Made by a program: the position numbers and the translations under genes
In this document: piece by piece, positions 10,801 through 24,812 of the stretch
Numbering within the stretch: the stretch's first letter is position 1
Layout: the number at the start of each line of letters is the position of its first letter
The notes under the pieces: model-generated
Seen by the model: only the letters and a program-made list of their open reading frames with translations
The model's database searches: none
Told to the model about the DNA's origin: nothing
Source: Sisyra terminalis
Lineage: Eukaryota; Arthropoda; Insecta; Neuroptera; Sisyridae
Length of the DNA stretch: 64,000 nucleotides
Reading direction: 5' to 3'
Assembly: GCA_958496175.1 (NCBI GenBank)
Contig: OY292276.1
Span: forward strand, 16,510,001 to 16,574,000

Positions 10801-13800
10801 TAAAAAAGTATCACTATATTAGTTTTTTAAGCTCTTTTTGTTTCAGTTCGTATTCCCGTCTCTATTTCTTTGCTGCTTATTTATTCCTTAATATTCTTTA
10901 TCCTCATCTGTATTTTACTGTTTAAATAACAATAATTTGGATTTTCATCCATTTTTAACCAATTTTAACACTTTGTTTTTGTGAAGCATAAGTTTGAGCA
11001 AATCCTTGCAACACCATTTTTAATTTTTAAAACAGTTGAAAACATGTAGGCGTAAATTTCATCTTGAAATTCGTAGGTTAATGTTGATTTCTCAAAAATT
11101 ATAAATGTTGTTTATCTAGAAGTTTAGTTTTATCTTAAAAAATTAATTTTCTTTTTCAAAAAACATACAGTTAATTAATAATCGATGGAAGCCAAACTGT
11201 GTATTGTTTCTTTTGAAAATTGTAGAAAAGGGTTGGTAACACCTTTTTAAAACCCGTGATTTAACTGTATTTCCCTGTATCTATCTATATTTATTAGGAA
11301 ACTTAAAATAACAGGTAGTACAATAATGTTCTATGAGTAGAACTGTTATATAAAATATTTCTCCTTTAGGCTATCATTAACCTTTGATACATACAGATGC
11401 TCAAAACACAACTGTTATTTCATCTCTTTGTTATTGTTTCCTTTGCTCAATTACTCAATTTGTTCATTCAGAACGATTATGTCAATGCTTTTAATTAGAG
11501 ATTTTTTTATTTTTTATGACTTTGCATACAATGAAGCACTGCAAAAAGAGAGACGGCAGAGATGGTAATGAGCTTTGTAAATTAGTGAAGAAATGTGCAA
11601 AGAAACTCTCAATATCTTTGATTTTTCTGATTTAATTTAATAATTTTTTATAAAACTTTTCCCTTATGGTCGAATAGTAGTTGAATGCCGTAATCGTTAT
11701 AGCATATGAATACAATGCTTTAGAGTTGCCTGCGTTCGCCACATTTAAGTCGTTATAAAGCGATATAGCCAATATGATTAAATTTCCAATCATCGAATGT
11801 TTTCTTAACAACTTATTCTCTACCGAAGGAAAATATTTTCTCTTAGAAACTGCAGCAAGTACGATAGTAAAATATAGTTTCAGTAAAATAAACAGTCTTG
11901 CACATAACCTTTGTGAATGAGCTTGGAAGCGACAGATAATGTAACTTCTTTATACTATCAAGTGAAGATGCTTTATTCCTTAATATAATATTCGTTGTTT
12001 CGATTTTTCTTTGCATCGGGTAGCGTCGAGTTTTAAATATGGAAATAAGTTATTAAGATATTATTTATAATAGAACGTTTTTAAATTATGTAAAATTGAA
12101 TAATTTAGGGTTTGACTACATTAAAAATTAGCATAAAATTATATTTTCTCTCTATGCTTTTGCATAGAAGTTAAAGCTTACCAAGCATAGCCACTGTAGT
12201 ATATTTAGTATGAAAAAAAATAACAAATATAAAATGATTGAATAATTTGTTATATTTATTAAATAAATGACATTTTGGAATCGTTTGTAGTGGAATCAAT
12301 GTGATAGTTCTAATAAAATAGGCATATCAATATAACGCCAAATTCTGACACAACAACTTTCATATAAAAGCTGAAAGAATCGGTTGTTAACAATTTATTT
12401 GGCTTGTATTGTATATGTGAAAAATTATATCTCATTAATCTTTCCATATAATCAATAATTCCGACGGATATTACAGAGAGCAAAACATGACCAATATACA
12501 TAGATATACTTCAAATACGGCCATAAAAAATATTTTAATCGAATGGAATAAAATTGTACCTCCAGCAAACATTATATTATTCAAAGTCAATTTTATTATT
12601 TAAACTCCGAATAAAAGACAAAATTTTATGAAAAGGAAATCTATAAAGGTTTACAATTCGGAAGTGATTCAACTTATATTGCGATGAGATTACTATTTGT
12701 ATTGTTAATTTTTTTGTTGGTACAAAAACTTTTTTTTCTTTGAATGTTGTCAAATTTGGTATTGAAATATTTTATTGAAGATTAAATCTATAACATATAG
12801 TCAAAATTATTTAAAAATCAGGATAATAAAAGTAGATAATTTTTGGTGCATGTTTAGAAAAATGTTGATAAAATTACATACAACCACAAGATGAATTCTC
12901 TCTTGAAATGTTTTATTAATTTTCAAGTTGGTAACAATTTCAACAGAATACCATAATGAATTTTTAATGACTCATTGTTTAAGTTTTACCCGTCTAATGG
13001 ATCTGGAAACTGCATTTACTTGTTCAACACATACTACAGTGTTTCAAATTTTTATTTAGTTACTTTTAAAGCTTTACTTGGACCAAGATAAATACCTGAC
13101 AAAAGTAAAGCAGTGTTTAAACAGTAAAGAAAGTTATCTGAATTTGGGAAAACAACAGATAAAAAAATTATTTAAGATTATAAAAAAAAAAACATATGTG
13201 TGCAGTTCACACGCGGTAGAAGTGAAACCTTCAAAAAAGATGAACTTCAAGATATTGAGATGAATGTAAGATTTTTTGAGTAGGATAATTGTAGAGTTTA
13301 TTCTACGATTTATTAACATATATATTAAATAAATTTATCCCGAATCCAAATTTGAATTTTCGATAAATGATACGAGAGCTTATGATAATGGAAGTATGAA
13401 ATAAATCCAGTGGTGGTAAAGATGCAGGTATCGTTTAATATTTGAAACTATTGTATTTGGACATCGTTAGAATTGCATTTTTCTTGATGATTGCTTGAAA
13501 ATATGTAAAGCACAGTAAAATATTATCATTTGCATTAGAAATTTTAATTATTATCTATAAAAGATCCTTATTTCCTGTGCGTTGTGATTTTAAATTTCGT
13601 TGAATTCACAATCGTTTACAAAAGGAGCACAAATTATGACCGAACATATTGTTAAAAAAAATTTAACGAAATTCTTCATGAGCAACTTTATTTCGACGAA
13701 ATTGTGAGTACCTAAACAATCGGCTGTACATTCATTTGAGTAGCATCTGAAAAACAGTACGTAGTATTATGTGATATCAAAATTAATTTTAAATTAGCTT

Positions 13801-14944
13801 TTATTTTATCGAATTCATGATTAAGGACAAAATATGCGATTAGAAAATATTCAAGTACTTCATTGCATCATTTTCATTATTTTACATAATCGAATCATTA
13901 TTAAATGTATAAGAACTATTATTTTTCTTATTTTTTAATGCTTTCCGGCGTGCCCAAAATTCACGAACTTGTATTGTTGAACCTTTTGACGTCTTTATAG
14001 CCTTGTTTTCCTTACTTTTTTTTGATAATCATGACAGTAATCCGTAATCATTTACGGCAAACTTCAAAATTAATTTTATTAAAATAATGAAATGTTTATG
14101 CTCACAATTATAATAAGCAATTTAACACGGTTGTTATTGGTCGCAATGAAAATTATTCTCAAGTAGCGTAATACGCAGGCGCGCACAACCATAAGAAATA
14201 CTAATGTTTCCTAGCTCATTCTCTCTCATGTTAAATCTTATAGATGTATGTATGTTTCTCTTTTTACTGCCGCTTTCCATTTCCGTTTCATAAAATTTCA
14301 AGTCACAACGATTCTAAAGAAGTTTTCACTTCAAAAATCAATGAAACAAAGATAATCCCCTAAATAAAAGGTAGGTAAAAATCTAAAAAACAATGCTAAA
14401 ATACATTCGAAAAAGTTAGTTAGTAAATATAAATACAATGAGTCCCTGTATGTGTAACAAAATTGATTTCTTTATCTCATGTGGTCTTAAAAGAAAGCTT
14501 TTCATAAAGGGATATTTCCTTTTTTTTTGGGTAGAAATGTGAAACATTTGAAAATAAATACAAAACTGTAGTACTGAATCCATAATAACGTTGAATACAA
14601 GTTTCGGAACACACATACACGTTATCTATCCAAAGCATGGTTAGTTAACGGGCGTTGTATATCTGTAATTTTAATAATGTGTGTAATATGCAGTGGTTAC
14701 TGGTTACCCTTTAGCCCCTAGTTTTCATTTGACGCTATAGAAACGACATGGAACTGCTGTTCATTGTAGTAAGGTTTTGTTAGTTGTATTATCTCGATAT
14801 GTGTAAAACTTACAGCTGACATACATATGCAAAGTACTTACATAAGTGTGGGTTAGTTAATGGATTCAAATAAAATACAGTCTCGCTCTTTCTTGTACGC
14901 TCTATACTGCTAACTCCATCAAAACAGATATCTTTTTGAGGCAA
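10801..14944. other. AT-rich non-coding stretch
   Basis: No gene is recognised. Frames at 12310-12501 (-), 13078-13263 (+) and 14416-14616 (-) lack domains and splice context. A patch at about 11680-11780 and another at 14150-14300 have somewhat more G+C than their surroundings, without further identity. Confidence 0.4.
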
Positions 14945-14978
14945 AGATTGCTTTGTAAAGGAGTCTACAAAGCAATCT
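14945..14978. repeat. Perfect 13-bp hairpin
   Basis: AGATTGCTTTGTA (14945-14957) and TACAAAGCAATCT (14966-14978) are exact inverted complements with an 8-base loop. It lies in a minus-strand open frame of 84 codons (14810-15064) that has no identifiable domain. It could be a chance or small foldback structure, and no function is assigned. Confidence 0.6.
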
Positions 14979-17900
14979 GCTCTAACTGACGGTATTAGAA
15001 ACCACACATTTGCGATAAAGAAACATATTCTTTCTGGCATTATCTCGGAATTGATATGCGGCATCTCTTCTTTGTATTGAACACCAATCAGATATTGACG
15101 TAGCTGTAAATTGAGCCCATAAATGAATTGTGTTTACACTAGAAACAGTTCACTATCGTAACACCAATTGACACAAAACGCAATATCCTCTAAATAGTTT
15201 ATTGTTTAAACAAATTGGAGGGTTAAATTAAACATCGATTGTTTCACTATTTATTTTAACATTCACGTTCTGTTCTAAATACATATCAAAAATGTTTGTA
15301 AACTAAACGAGTATCTATTATACTGGAGCTATTATAATTTAGATTTATTTTTCACTAATAATTGATTAATACAATAAACGTGTTTTCGATTCAGCATTTT
15401 ATAAAGCATGAAAGGTTAATTCAATGTAGCACATATTTAATTGATATCGGATAAAACAGAACTAAAGCAGGTCATACTATTTTATGCGAAATAGAACATT
15501 TGAAATTATTTTTTGAAAAATATGAAAAACTGTTTTAATATGTTGGAAAATGATCATTTTATTTAAATAAAGTTTCTCTATTTAAATATATTTTAATTCA
15601 AAAAAGACAATGGTAATCTTTACTTGGCAAAAGCTTATGCAAAAGAATATATGTAGGAATCTAACTATGGTAAAATTGGTTATCATAAATGTGTGGAGCA
15701 AAAATATACACTGCAATTTATTCGTAACCCCAAACCTAACGAGCTATTCTTACTTATAAATGAGCATCATATTCAATTGAATATGCAATTTCGAAAATGG
15801 TGCATACTTGAATTCTTAAACTGTCCAGGAAATGGAAAAAAAAACTTATATTTTCTTAAGAAATATAATATTGTTAAACAAATATTTTTTCATATATATT
15901 TTGAGACCAATTTTCAATTGCAAAATACAGACATATTTTAGATATTTAAAACTTATGAGATATTCGCTTTTCGAAATTTGTTTATTCTTCCTTATTGCAA
16001 TGTTCCATCAAAAAATTATAATAATTCTGCTCATATATATTGTTTAACCTTACCAATATTCCCAATTTTCAGATGATTAATAGGTACCTTCTTTACTAAA
16101 ATAAACTCTATATTGGTGGTTTAAAAAGTTACTGCAAATAGGTTTTGCTCAAGAAAGCACGAAAATTTCAAAAACAAAGTAATTGTTTGCGATTACTTTG
16201 CCAGGTTTTTATGGATCAACGACAAACCCATAATTAGTCGATACTTGAAAATTAACTTTTCGATTTTTGGGTATATCTTTTGCGTTTCTTCCAACTGATA
16301 AAAGTTTGGTTCTAAATTGAAGTTGAACCCAATTTTTGAAATCCATAATGTCTTCTGTGTTTACTTTTTCTACGCTAAATGTCAACTAACCAGGAGATCA
16401 AAGATGTATTTATTATTATTTTAAACTTATTTTTGGGAAGCTATTATCAAGTTTACATGTTTTAAAAATGGGTAGTATTATAATTATTTTTGGCAGTTTC
16501 TTTGTAATTTGTTATATTTTGATATTTTTTTTAATATTTTTAAGCAAAGGAAACACGATTAGTGATTCTATTTTATACCTTTGGCGTGTAAGGAGATACG
16601 ATAAGTAATAATAAACGTGTTTATTTTGAGTCTATAAATTTTGTTATTGAGGAAAGGTTAAGGAACAAGCTTATACAATAATTTTTAAAAAATTCAAATT
16701 TTTTTTATTAAAATTAGGACCGAATCTAATCATCTAGACGTTCCATATGCGGTATGTATTTAGCGTATGTATTTTACCAATAACCTCAAGATAGAAGGAG
16801 GATAAACTAATGGGAAGATAATGGGTGAATTATTAAACTTTTAAAATGACAGAAGAAAATAAGTAACCGATTCTTGGCCTTGTGTTTAAGAAGTAAAAGC
16901 TTGTAATATCAAAAAAGTTTTCTAACGTTTCATTGCTCTATTATATCTGATATCTAATTAAAGAGAAGGCATATTAATGAAATTGACAAAAAATTTTTTT
17001 TTTTTTCTATTTGCTCTAAGGTTAATTATTTATTGCAATAGATTGATATCCTTTTCTTTCCTGTATTAGGTACTGATTTTTTTAACACCAGCCATACATA
17101 ACTATATACAAAAAGATTTCAAAATTTTCAGATCCATTTAACTATTCCATGTTTATTATTTTTTGTTGCGTTAATTAATCTTATTTTTCATACAAGTACA
17201 GCCTGAAGAAATTTAAAATGACATTAAACTTTCCTCAGAACACTGAATATAAGTTTTAAACTTTGGAAAAGTTAAAAGATATAATATAAACCAGGAAATT
17301 AGAAACTGTTCAAATGAACTCGTTTCATTTTTCCACATGCTTCCCATAACAAAACGACGGAAATACAGAAATTTTCAAAATAATAACGCCCCAGTAAAAC
17401 TTCAAACACAGAATTAAGCTTTTAATGTCGTAAAAAGAATAAATAAGAGATATTTTGGTGTTTTACGTTAACATAATGAAACATGAAATTCCACTTCTAA
17501 GAATATGGACCCATTAATAATACATGAAGCAAACTAGTTTGTGTTAATTTTAAATCAAGATACATATTCATTTTGCTATTATCATAATTCGTCTTCCACA
17601 TAGTTAACTAAACCAATATTAGGTTTGTATTTTCAGTAAACAAATGATGTTTGTCTATCTTTTATGTTCACACCTAAACACTAAGAATACGATATTTCTC
17701 TTAATATCAAAAGCTGTAATTGGAGAACTGAACAGTTTATTAATGACTTTGAAGGTAGTTTGTGTTTCAATACAGCAACGTAACATCAAAGAGTAGTCTA
17801 TATATGCGCTATTCAATATTCTTAGTTTAGTAGCCAGAATTCAAGTTTCCTGAAAATTTAGAAAAATATGGGTTGTTTGTGTTGTACTTAAAACGTTTAC

Positions 17901-19389
17901 TCTTGTATCCTTTATCATATTATCTTTTATGAATACTTATATAATAGCATTACAAAACTTTGCAGTTGCGCTGGATTGTTGTCTAAAGCTAATTTAAACC
18001 TCATTATTAAATTTACAATTATATAATACATTAAATGGGCATCTGTTGACAATGTAAGCTTTACGTATAACAAATATAATTCTGTTCAACCTAATTTTAT
18101 ACTTCCAGGTTAACATTTTGTGCATGACATTACAAACTTGATTTAAATGGAATAAGTTGAAATTCCTGTCTTTTCATGTCTATACGTTTATACAAATAAG
18201 TAAGTTTTCAAAGGTCTCATTTATATCTATAAATACAATTTGAGACACCAACACGATTTATAAAATGTTATTTAACTTTTTTTTTACCTTTTTTCCTTGT
18301 TTGAAAGTATTTCGATGCCAAACTACTTATAAACCAGTCTCACTTCTACTTCAAATACCAAAAAGTTTATTTTTACTGTTCTGTTATTAATGGTATAAAA
18401 TCAAACCACTAAAGTGCAATGCTCAAAATAAAATAAATGAAAAATTTTGATTTTAAGGAGTTTGAAAGCTCTAATGGATGATGTAGTGTAATCTTTAAAA
18501 GATTTAAAATATTGATTAAATTGAGTAGGAAAATACAAAGTTCGTATTTCTTATTAATCAAAGCAGAGCTGGAAATTGTCAAAGTGTGACATATTTACTC
18601 ATTTTACTGCTAAGTACATACATATTTTTATTAAATAAATCCTCGAAAATGAAAAGCTTTCCGGGAAAAGATTTGCACAATCCGTGCTTGCGTTGATGTT
18701 TTATTTTTCCATTAAGATAACTCGTATGTTGTGTGCCATTTGAATATTTATTTAAAGCTTAAGAGCATTTTGTTATTAAAATTTTTTAATGAAATTGTGC
18801 TTATTTGATAAAAGCAATTTAATTCAAATCTGTTTCTAATATAAAAAAATATTCATTTACTAGTCGTCGTATAAAGATTTAAGATTAAGAATGAACATAT
18901 TTTGAGCATAACTAATTTTTAGGATTCCGTTTTTCCAAAAAAAGTAGCCATTTGTCCATTTATTAAGGTATTTAGAAAATAAAAACTTTATTTTTTTTTT
19001 ATTTTTGAACATCGAATAAAATATTAATGCAAAATGAAATGAAATACCTAGGTCTACAATTCCTTTAAACCGTTAAGCTGTTAAAGAAACTAATTTTCTA
19101 AGAGAAGGCAATTGAAAATTATGATCATTTGAATTACACTTTTTTACTAATTTCAACACTCATTAGTCAATTAAAAATATGTAACGTTAATTTTAATGGT
19201 ATAACAAAACAAGTTGGAGAAAATTTTAAAAGATATTTATTTGTAATAGTTAATAATCAAGATTTTATATTCATTATAAATAGAATTTAATTATCCATGT
19301 TGTTTAAGTCCTTGTATTTTTTAAATATAATAATTAAATTAAAAAATTGTTTATCTAATAAACCAATACAATACCAAATTGTATTCTTG
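14979..19389. other. AT-rich non-coding stretch
   Basis: Nothing coding is recognised; open frames at 15693-15941 and 15832-16047 are low-complexity. No tRNA, rRNA or clear mobile element was found by eye. Confidence 0.4.
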
Positions 19390-19560
19390 GTCTGTTGTTC
19401 TACCAGTTGGGTCATTTTACAGCTCATTTTTATGACATTTGTGAAGTAATTTTTAAATTTTGTGCCCTGAAGAAGTCAAGAATAACTGACGAAACGTTGG
19501 CGAAAAAATAAATCAGATTCCACAAGAAGCTTCGTACTTAATGTCCACAATTTCATTATT
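19390..19560 (+). repeat. Repeat-like segment with hammerhead-like motif
   Basis: A segment of higher complexity than its surroundings contains CTGAAGA (19467-19473) + A + GTCA (19475-19478) + 8-base loop + TGAC (19487-19490) + GAAA (19491-19494) + CGTTGGC. The stem II pairing is perfect over 4 bp. The architecture equals that of the 10.2 kb and 62.1 kb motifs although the flanking sequence differs. It is probably part of a retroelement or MITE whose borders I could not fix. Confidence 0.3.
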
Positions 19561-19929
19561 GAATTTAAAAATTTTTATTACTAGGAGAGTTGTACAAAAA
19601 ATAAATAAATATATACAAAAAATATCCAATAGCGATTTGTCAGCCCATCAGTATAAAGGTCATGTTAATATTTCAGGTCTCTAAATGTACGAAATTTCAA
19701 ACATCTTAACTTGAACTTTAACACCAGTCAATATTTAAGCGATGTAACCCAGCGTATTAATTTAGATGTTAAGCGATTTTTGGTAAAGAATTTTTGGAAA
19801 ACATTTAAGAGTATTTGGTGACGTATTAAATTTTTTTTTTTGATACAAAGCTTACATTTTTAAACTATTTGTTTTTATTGATTTTAAGGAGATAAAAGGA
19901 TCCCAAATATTTTTATTATAAAAATAAAT

Positions 19930-20625
19930 AAAATGAAGACCAAGTTGATAGTAATATCCAAAGGAGACCGAGCCCCCAAATGTCTAAACCTTAACGGAAA
20001 AACAGTAGAAAGATTGAAGCACTTCAAATACCTCGGATGTCTTATCAAGGAGAATTAGAGATGGAGCAGGAAATACCAACCACATTGAGCAAACCCAAGA
20101 AATTTCCACAAAGATTAGGAAAATCTTTGTGGATCAAACTTTATCTTAAGAATTGCGGCTAAAAATGGTCAACTGCTATGTGTTCCCATTTATCTTATAC
20201 GGAATGAAAGGATGGACTCTTACTCAGAGTCTAGAAGATAAAATTACTGAATTTGAAATGTGGGTATATCGTCGTATCCTGAAGATAGCTTGGAGGGATC
20301 ACGTGCGAAATGAAGAAGTACTAATGAAACTTAATACTTACCACAAAAATTCTTATGATATCTATACGGAAGAGGAAGTTACTGTACTTTGACCACATGC
20401 GTAACAACAAATATCACTTACTCCTGCTTATCATTTAGGATCGGATTGAAGGAAAAAAAGCTTTGGGAAGAAAGACATCCTGGTTTGCCTACTTTCGCGG
20501 GTGGTTCGGAGAAGGTACAGGAGGAATTTTTCGCGCTGTTGTATTAAAAATCAAAATTGTCATGATGATCGCCAATCTTCAACGTTGAAGGGACACCAAA
20601 AGAAGGTTTCCATTCTTGACTTTCC
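19930..20625 (+). pseudogene. Degraded RTE-like LINE reverse transcriptase, C-terminal part
   Basis: Translated pieces in several frames read, in order: KTKLIVISKGD; LNGKTVERLKHFKYLGCL; RKIFVDQTL; RLKMVNCYVFPFILYGM; KGWTLTQSLEDKI; MWVYRRILKIAW; YFDHMRNNKYHLL; and GRKTSWFAYFRGWFGEGTGG near 20475-20535, ending MMIANLQR. This is the familiar post-catalytic region of endonuclease/reverse-transcriptase polyproteins from RTE-like insect LINEs (thumb and C-terminal part). The longest intact frame is 20153-20392. Stops and frameshifts (for example after the LIKEN stop at about 20055 and near 20390) make it non-functional. The catalytic YADD region and the endonuclease are absent, so it is a 5'-truncated dead copy. 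The clade is inferred from motif resemblance. Confidence 0.75.
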
Positions 20626-20629
20626 TTTA

Positions 20630-21879
20630 TAATTAAGGTAATGTTTTTGCTATCTTTGTAATGATACATTTAAGATATCACTATGAAATTTTATCTGATA
20701 CAAAGCTTTTAATTACTTTAATTTCTAAATTTTAAAAACAAATTACAGTTTGAAATACAATTTTAAATATTTCATAACTATTTTATGACCAAATTATTAT
20801 TTTTTACTATTTTTAGTAATGAGTACAATAAAATAAAACTATAAGTTATCGAAATTGATAACTTTTTGGTATGAGAAAGTGCTTCTTTTGGTATACTTAA
20901 GGATCTTTTTCCGATCGTTCCTTGGTAAGCTTTCAAATTTGGTTTGAAACTAGTATACTATTATACAAATTTTGTGAAGTTGTGAAACTTTTGTGTAGCT
21001 TTAATCAAATTTTATACATTTGCTTTGGCTTCATAATGGAAAAAATAATCATAAGAATTTTTAACAGTACAAAAGCAAATCATTAAAATTTAAAGAAACT
21101 AAAAAAGAAATGTTAAGTCTTATGAAAATAACGTTACGCACCAAAGTACCAAAGTTTTTATAAAAATGTAAGAGCTTTTTTATTTCTTTATGTTAAAAAT
21201 GGAAAATATTGATATCCGGTTTGAGTTATTTCAATTTTTATGCTTCCATAACATGAAAACGTCGACAAAATGAAAGCTAATCATTATAAAGTACAACTCA
21301 AACTTTTGAAATACTTATCGGAAGTATATATAAATTTGACTGCAACAATTTTGGGTATCTTCAAAGGAAACAAGATTGTATGAAATGGAAAATCGTTTAT
21401 GAGACATTTTACGCACATTTGTAAAGAGCATTTGAGAAAAGAAAACGAGAAAAGCTCAAATGGAACGAGAATAATAATAATTTTTTTTTTTATATTTGGT
21501 ACTTTTCTGTATTTAAATTTAACTTCTTAACAATTACAGGGTTAAGTTTTTGATTGATAGTTAAGAAAACATATGGTTGTGTAATTAGTAGAAAATAGTT
21601 AACATTGAATAACATTTTGGAGTACTTCCTTCAAATCTCTAATGGCTTCACATTATTTTTATAAGGTTTTTATTAAATTTCCCAAGAGTAATAATCATAA
21701 TTCCATTAAAATAACTGTAATAAAAAATGTTGAGTCAAAAAAAAAAAGAAGACTAAGTAGAAAATGCGAGTTCGTTTAACGTGCTTTGGATTTAAAATGG
21801 CAATAGAATAACTAAACTAGCTTTTACTATGTAAAATACGAATGGCCATTATGAAATATTTTTTTTTTTTGAAGAGCTG
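20630..21879. other. AT-rich non-coding stretch
   Basis: No coding sequence or named repeat was recognised. Several T- and A-tracts occur, for example 21480-21492. Confidence 0.4.
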
Positions 21880-22140
21880 AATTGGATGATTTCACATGTG
21901 GATGGTATTTTTCATAGAAGCGATGAATGAATTTGCGTATCCAGCGATGCGTGAGCCATCACAGCTCACAATTTGCATTTGTACAATGCTCATGCTTTGA
22001 TACGATAATGTTTAGCAATGCTTATTCATGATAAATACAACTGTCTGTATAGCAAATTTGCTGGAACGTTATGCATGCTCAGCCAATATAAATGATAGGG
22101 CGAGCATCATTTTTTTTCACACTTTGCAATCTGATCGAAC
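21880..22140. promoter_or_regulatory. Candidate conserved non-coding element
   Basis: This island has noticeably higher complexity and G+C than its surroundings. It contains several POU/homeodomain-like words (ATGCATGC, TTTGCATTTG, CAATGCTCATGC) and CCAAT within GCCAATATAAATG. No open frame of note crosses it. A regulatory role is inferred only from composition and motif density; an old repeat is equally possible. Confidence 0.25.
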
Positions 22141-23654
22141 AAAGATTTGATACGACCATTGAATAATGTAATAATTCTCTTTTGTTGGAAATTTAATTTA
22201 CGTAGCATAAATGCTTTATGATATTTTAGATTATACTTTCCCGGCTAAAATAACTATGATTTTGTTACGTTTATGTATTGTTTTTTCTTCTTCATTTTTA
22301 ATTTTTATACTAAAATACATATCAATAATTTCTTTTGATATTATAAAATAATTAAGGCTATAGGAATACATGCTACAAGTAAATTTATAAAGTTCTGATA
22401 ACATCGAAACTTTACACACAATATTGCCTATATTACAATCTTATCATCGAAAATAATATCGTACTGAAAATGAGAATTAAAGTTATTAATTCTTAACTAG
22501 TAACGCTTTGCATGCGGTTATTTTTAGCAAAATTAAAATTATAAGTTCCAATTAATAACTTTCGTAGTTTTATCTTAGGTATTAAGAAAAACAAATAGCT
22601 ATACAATCAAATTTTTTTTTGACTAGCATAATAACACGTCAACAATCTTTTTTTATTTTTTTATTTTACCTTTATTCAATATGAAAATTTTTCTAATTTT
22701 ATTTAAAAAAAAATAAGAATCATTCTTCAATTCGAAGCAATCGACACATTTAACTTCTGAATGTAATTTGCTACTGGAATTTTGACATAAAGAATATTTT
22801 CGGCAAATTTTTTTGTCCTCCATTCTTAAATATATACTAAATCTGCAATAAGGTAAATTTTCTACTTTTTTCACTAAATCTGACTCTTTTAATGTAATTA
22901 ATCTTCTAATTCTTGTATTATGTTTTTCTTTTAATATCCTGGTTATCTAAAAATTATCCCTATCGAGATAAAGATAGAGTTATGAATTGTTATGTATATT
23001 AATAAGTGTTAATACGTTAATAACATGAAATGGATAAAGATATCAGTGGATATCTCCTAGTGCGTATTTTTAAATAGAAATTTTAATAAATTTAATCCTA
23101 AGTATAGTAATTAGAAAACATAATTTATTACTCCTGTATTCGCTATTATAAGTTATAAATAAGCGGACAAAATAAAACTTTAAATAAGATTATTAACTAT
23201 GATCTTGATATCTAGTACTTTTTTCTTTTTATAAGACATTTCAACTTTAATTGCCTCAATTATGAAAAAAAAGATTTACGCTACTGATAGTGTTTGCAAT
23301 CCTTTGAAAATGTTTTTAAAATAGCACTTGCTATAGAAATTATTGCTATAGAAAAACTTATTAAATAATTTTCAAATGTCTTTTTGACAATATATAAAAT
23401 TATTATATAGAATAAAAAAACGTTCCTTAGTCTTACGTAGGGGATATATTCTGTCTATTTTTAATTTAATGATTGATGCCCTATAGTATGTATTATAATA
23501 CCAAAATATTTTACTAAAATCGGTTCATTAGTTCTATAGTAAAAAAAATCTTTTTTATTTTTTACGCAAAACTTGGGTAGAAAATTAAAGTGTACAAACA
23601 ATGTTGAAATGTAATACTGTAGAAAAGATTAAAAAAGATCTTTCTTAAATGGTA
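22141..23654. other. AT-rich stretch with a possible LINE-tail remnant
   Basis: Mostly featureless. At about 23430-23560 a phrase ending AAAATCGGTTCATTAGTT resembles the 3' tails of RTE-type insect LINEs, comparable to the tail at 3300-3388, but no borders are visible. The 73-codon minus frame at 22653-22874 has no recognised domain. Confidence 0.3.
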
Positions 23655-24812
23655 TAGGACTGTAATCATGGTGAATCGTCCTCGGAAAGATATGTTAATG
23701 ATCGTTACGAAGTGAGTAGGTACTATTAAAGTACTAAGATCCTGGATGTTTCAGATCCCTATCTTAATAAACGTTGGTAAAAAAAAGAAATAAGTGAAAA
23801 ACAGAAATTATTTTTGTTCCTAAAGTTTACTTAATCAAGTAATCTAAAATTTTATTGTGATTTAGGAGTTATAATCCCGGAAGCCGTTCTGAAAATTTAT
23901 CTTTTTTTTAATTCAATTAACATTCTAGATCATTCTTGGTATTACCAGAGTATTTAATATACCAGAGTATTTAAACATAATGAAAAAAATTACAATAAAT
24001 ATCCATAAGCAATGGATATGTTCAATGAAGTAAGCGATGCACTTATATCTGATAACAGCATACACTCTCCAATGCTTCAATGCAAGAGGCTATTAGCCAA
24101 TCAGATGACGAGATTTTAAGATGTTCAATTGTTTTGATTGTTGAAATTTTTCAAATTTAAGAAAACCACTCCTACAACGGTTACATTGTACAGTCAGCAT
24201 ATGCGAAAATAAATTATGGAATGTTTTGTGCGCTAACGTCATGTGGAGCCTATCGATACATGAATTATAATTTTAAAAGGTTTGAATAAAAAAACTTTAA
24301 AAAGACAGCAAAAACTTTCAATTTCAACATTAACATTAAATTATTTTAATTATAAAAACATTTCATTAAAATTAAAGGGCAAAGAAATAATTAACGGAGA
24401 ACAATATTTCAATTAAATATAATAATATAATGGACAGTGAAAAGTGCAATTATTAGTTTTAAATTTAAATAAAAATATAATAAACTTCTTTTTTATGATA
24501 ATATTTTTTTTAAAAATAGTTTAAAATTTTATTAATAAGTAAATCACTTAAAATCTCGAAATTCTTATTCTTTCAAAAGAACACTACTTCGACCAACTTG
24601 AACTACTGGTGTAGGTTATAATTTTTGAACTACATGAATACCTCTATAGAATAATTAATAAATAGTATCCTGAAAATCATTCCCTTACTATGTTCTATAC
24701 TTAAGATTACATATTTTTTCCAAAATTAAATTGAGATTGACTTCTGAAATGTCCAAGATCTATAGATCTGAAAGATCCAAGTACCTATACACATCTCTTA
24801 AGATCTTTTAAT
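23655..24812 (+). mobile_element. Foldback-family element, copy 2
   Basis: The left end at about 23655-23775 (GTGAATCGTCCTCGGAAAG, ATGTTAATGATCGTTACG, AGTACTAAGATCCTGG) matches the left end of copy 1. An inverted, diverged relative lies at 24738-24812 (TCTGAAATGTCCAAGATC, GTACCTATACACATC). The conserved core is 24018-24275. Downstream similarity to copy 1 continues to about 24420 (AAACATTT(C/T)ATTAAAA(C/T)TAAA, GAAATAATTA). There is no transposase frame. Confidence 0.5.
24018..24275 (+). repeat. Conserved core of foldback family, copy 2
   Basis: It aligns by eye with 6037-6310 through ACTCTCCAATGCTTCAATGC, GAGGCTATTAGCCAAT, TTTTGATTGTTGAAATTTTT and GGAGCCTATCGATA. Here the CRE-like site is altered to TAACGTCATG. 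Differences are scattered substitutions and small indels, as expected for an old repeat family. Confidence 0.7.

Noticed and set aside
14810..15064. Minus-strand open frame that might be a small secreted protein
   Set aside because: A hydrophobic segment is present but not at the N-terminus, there is no recognised domain, and the frame includes a 13-bp perfect hairpin; evidence is too weak to call a gene.
23942..23975. Two-unit tandem repeat TACCAGAGTATTTAA
   Set aside because: Only two short copies; likely slippage, not a feature.
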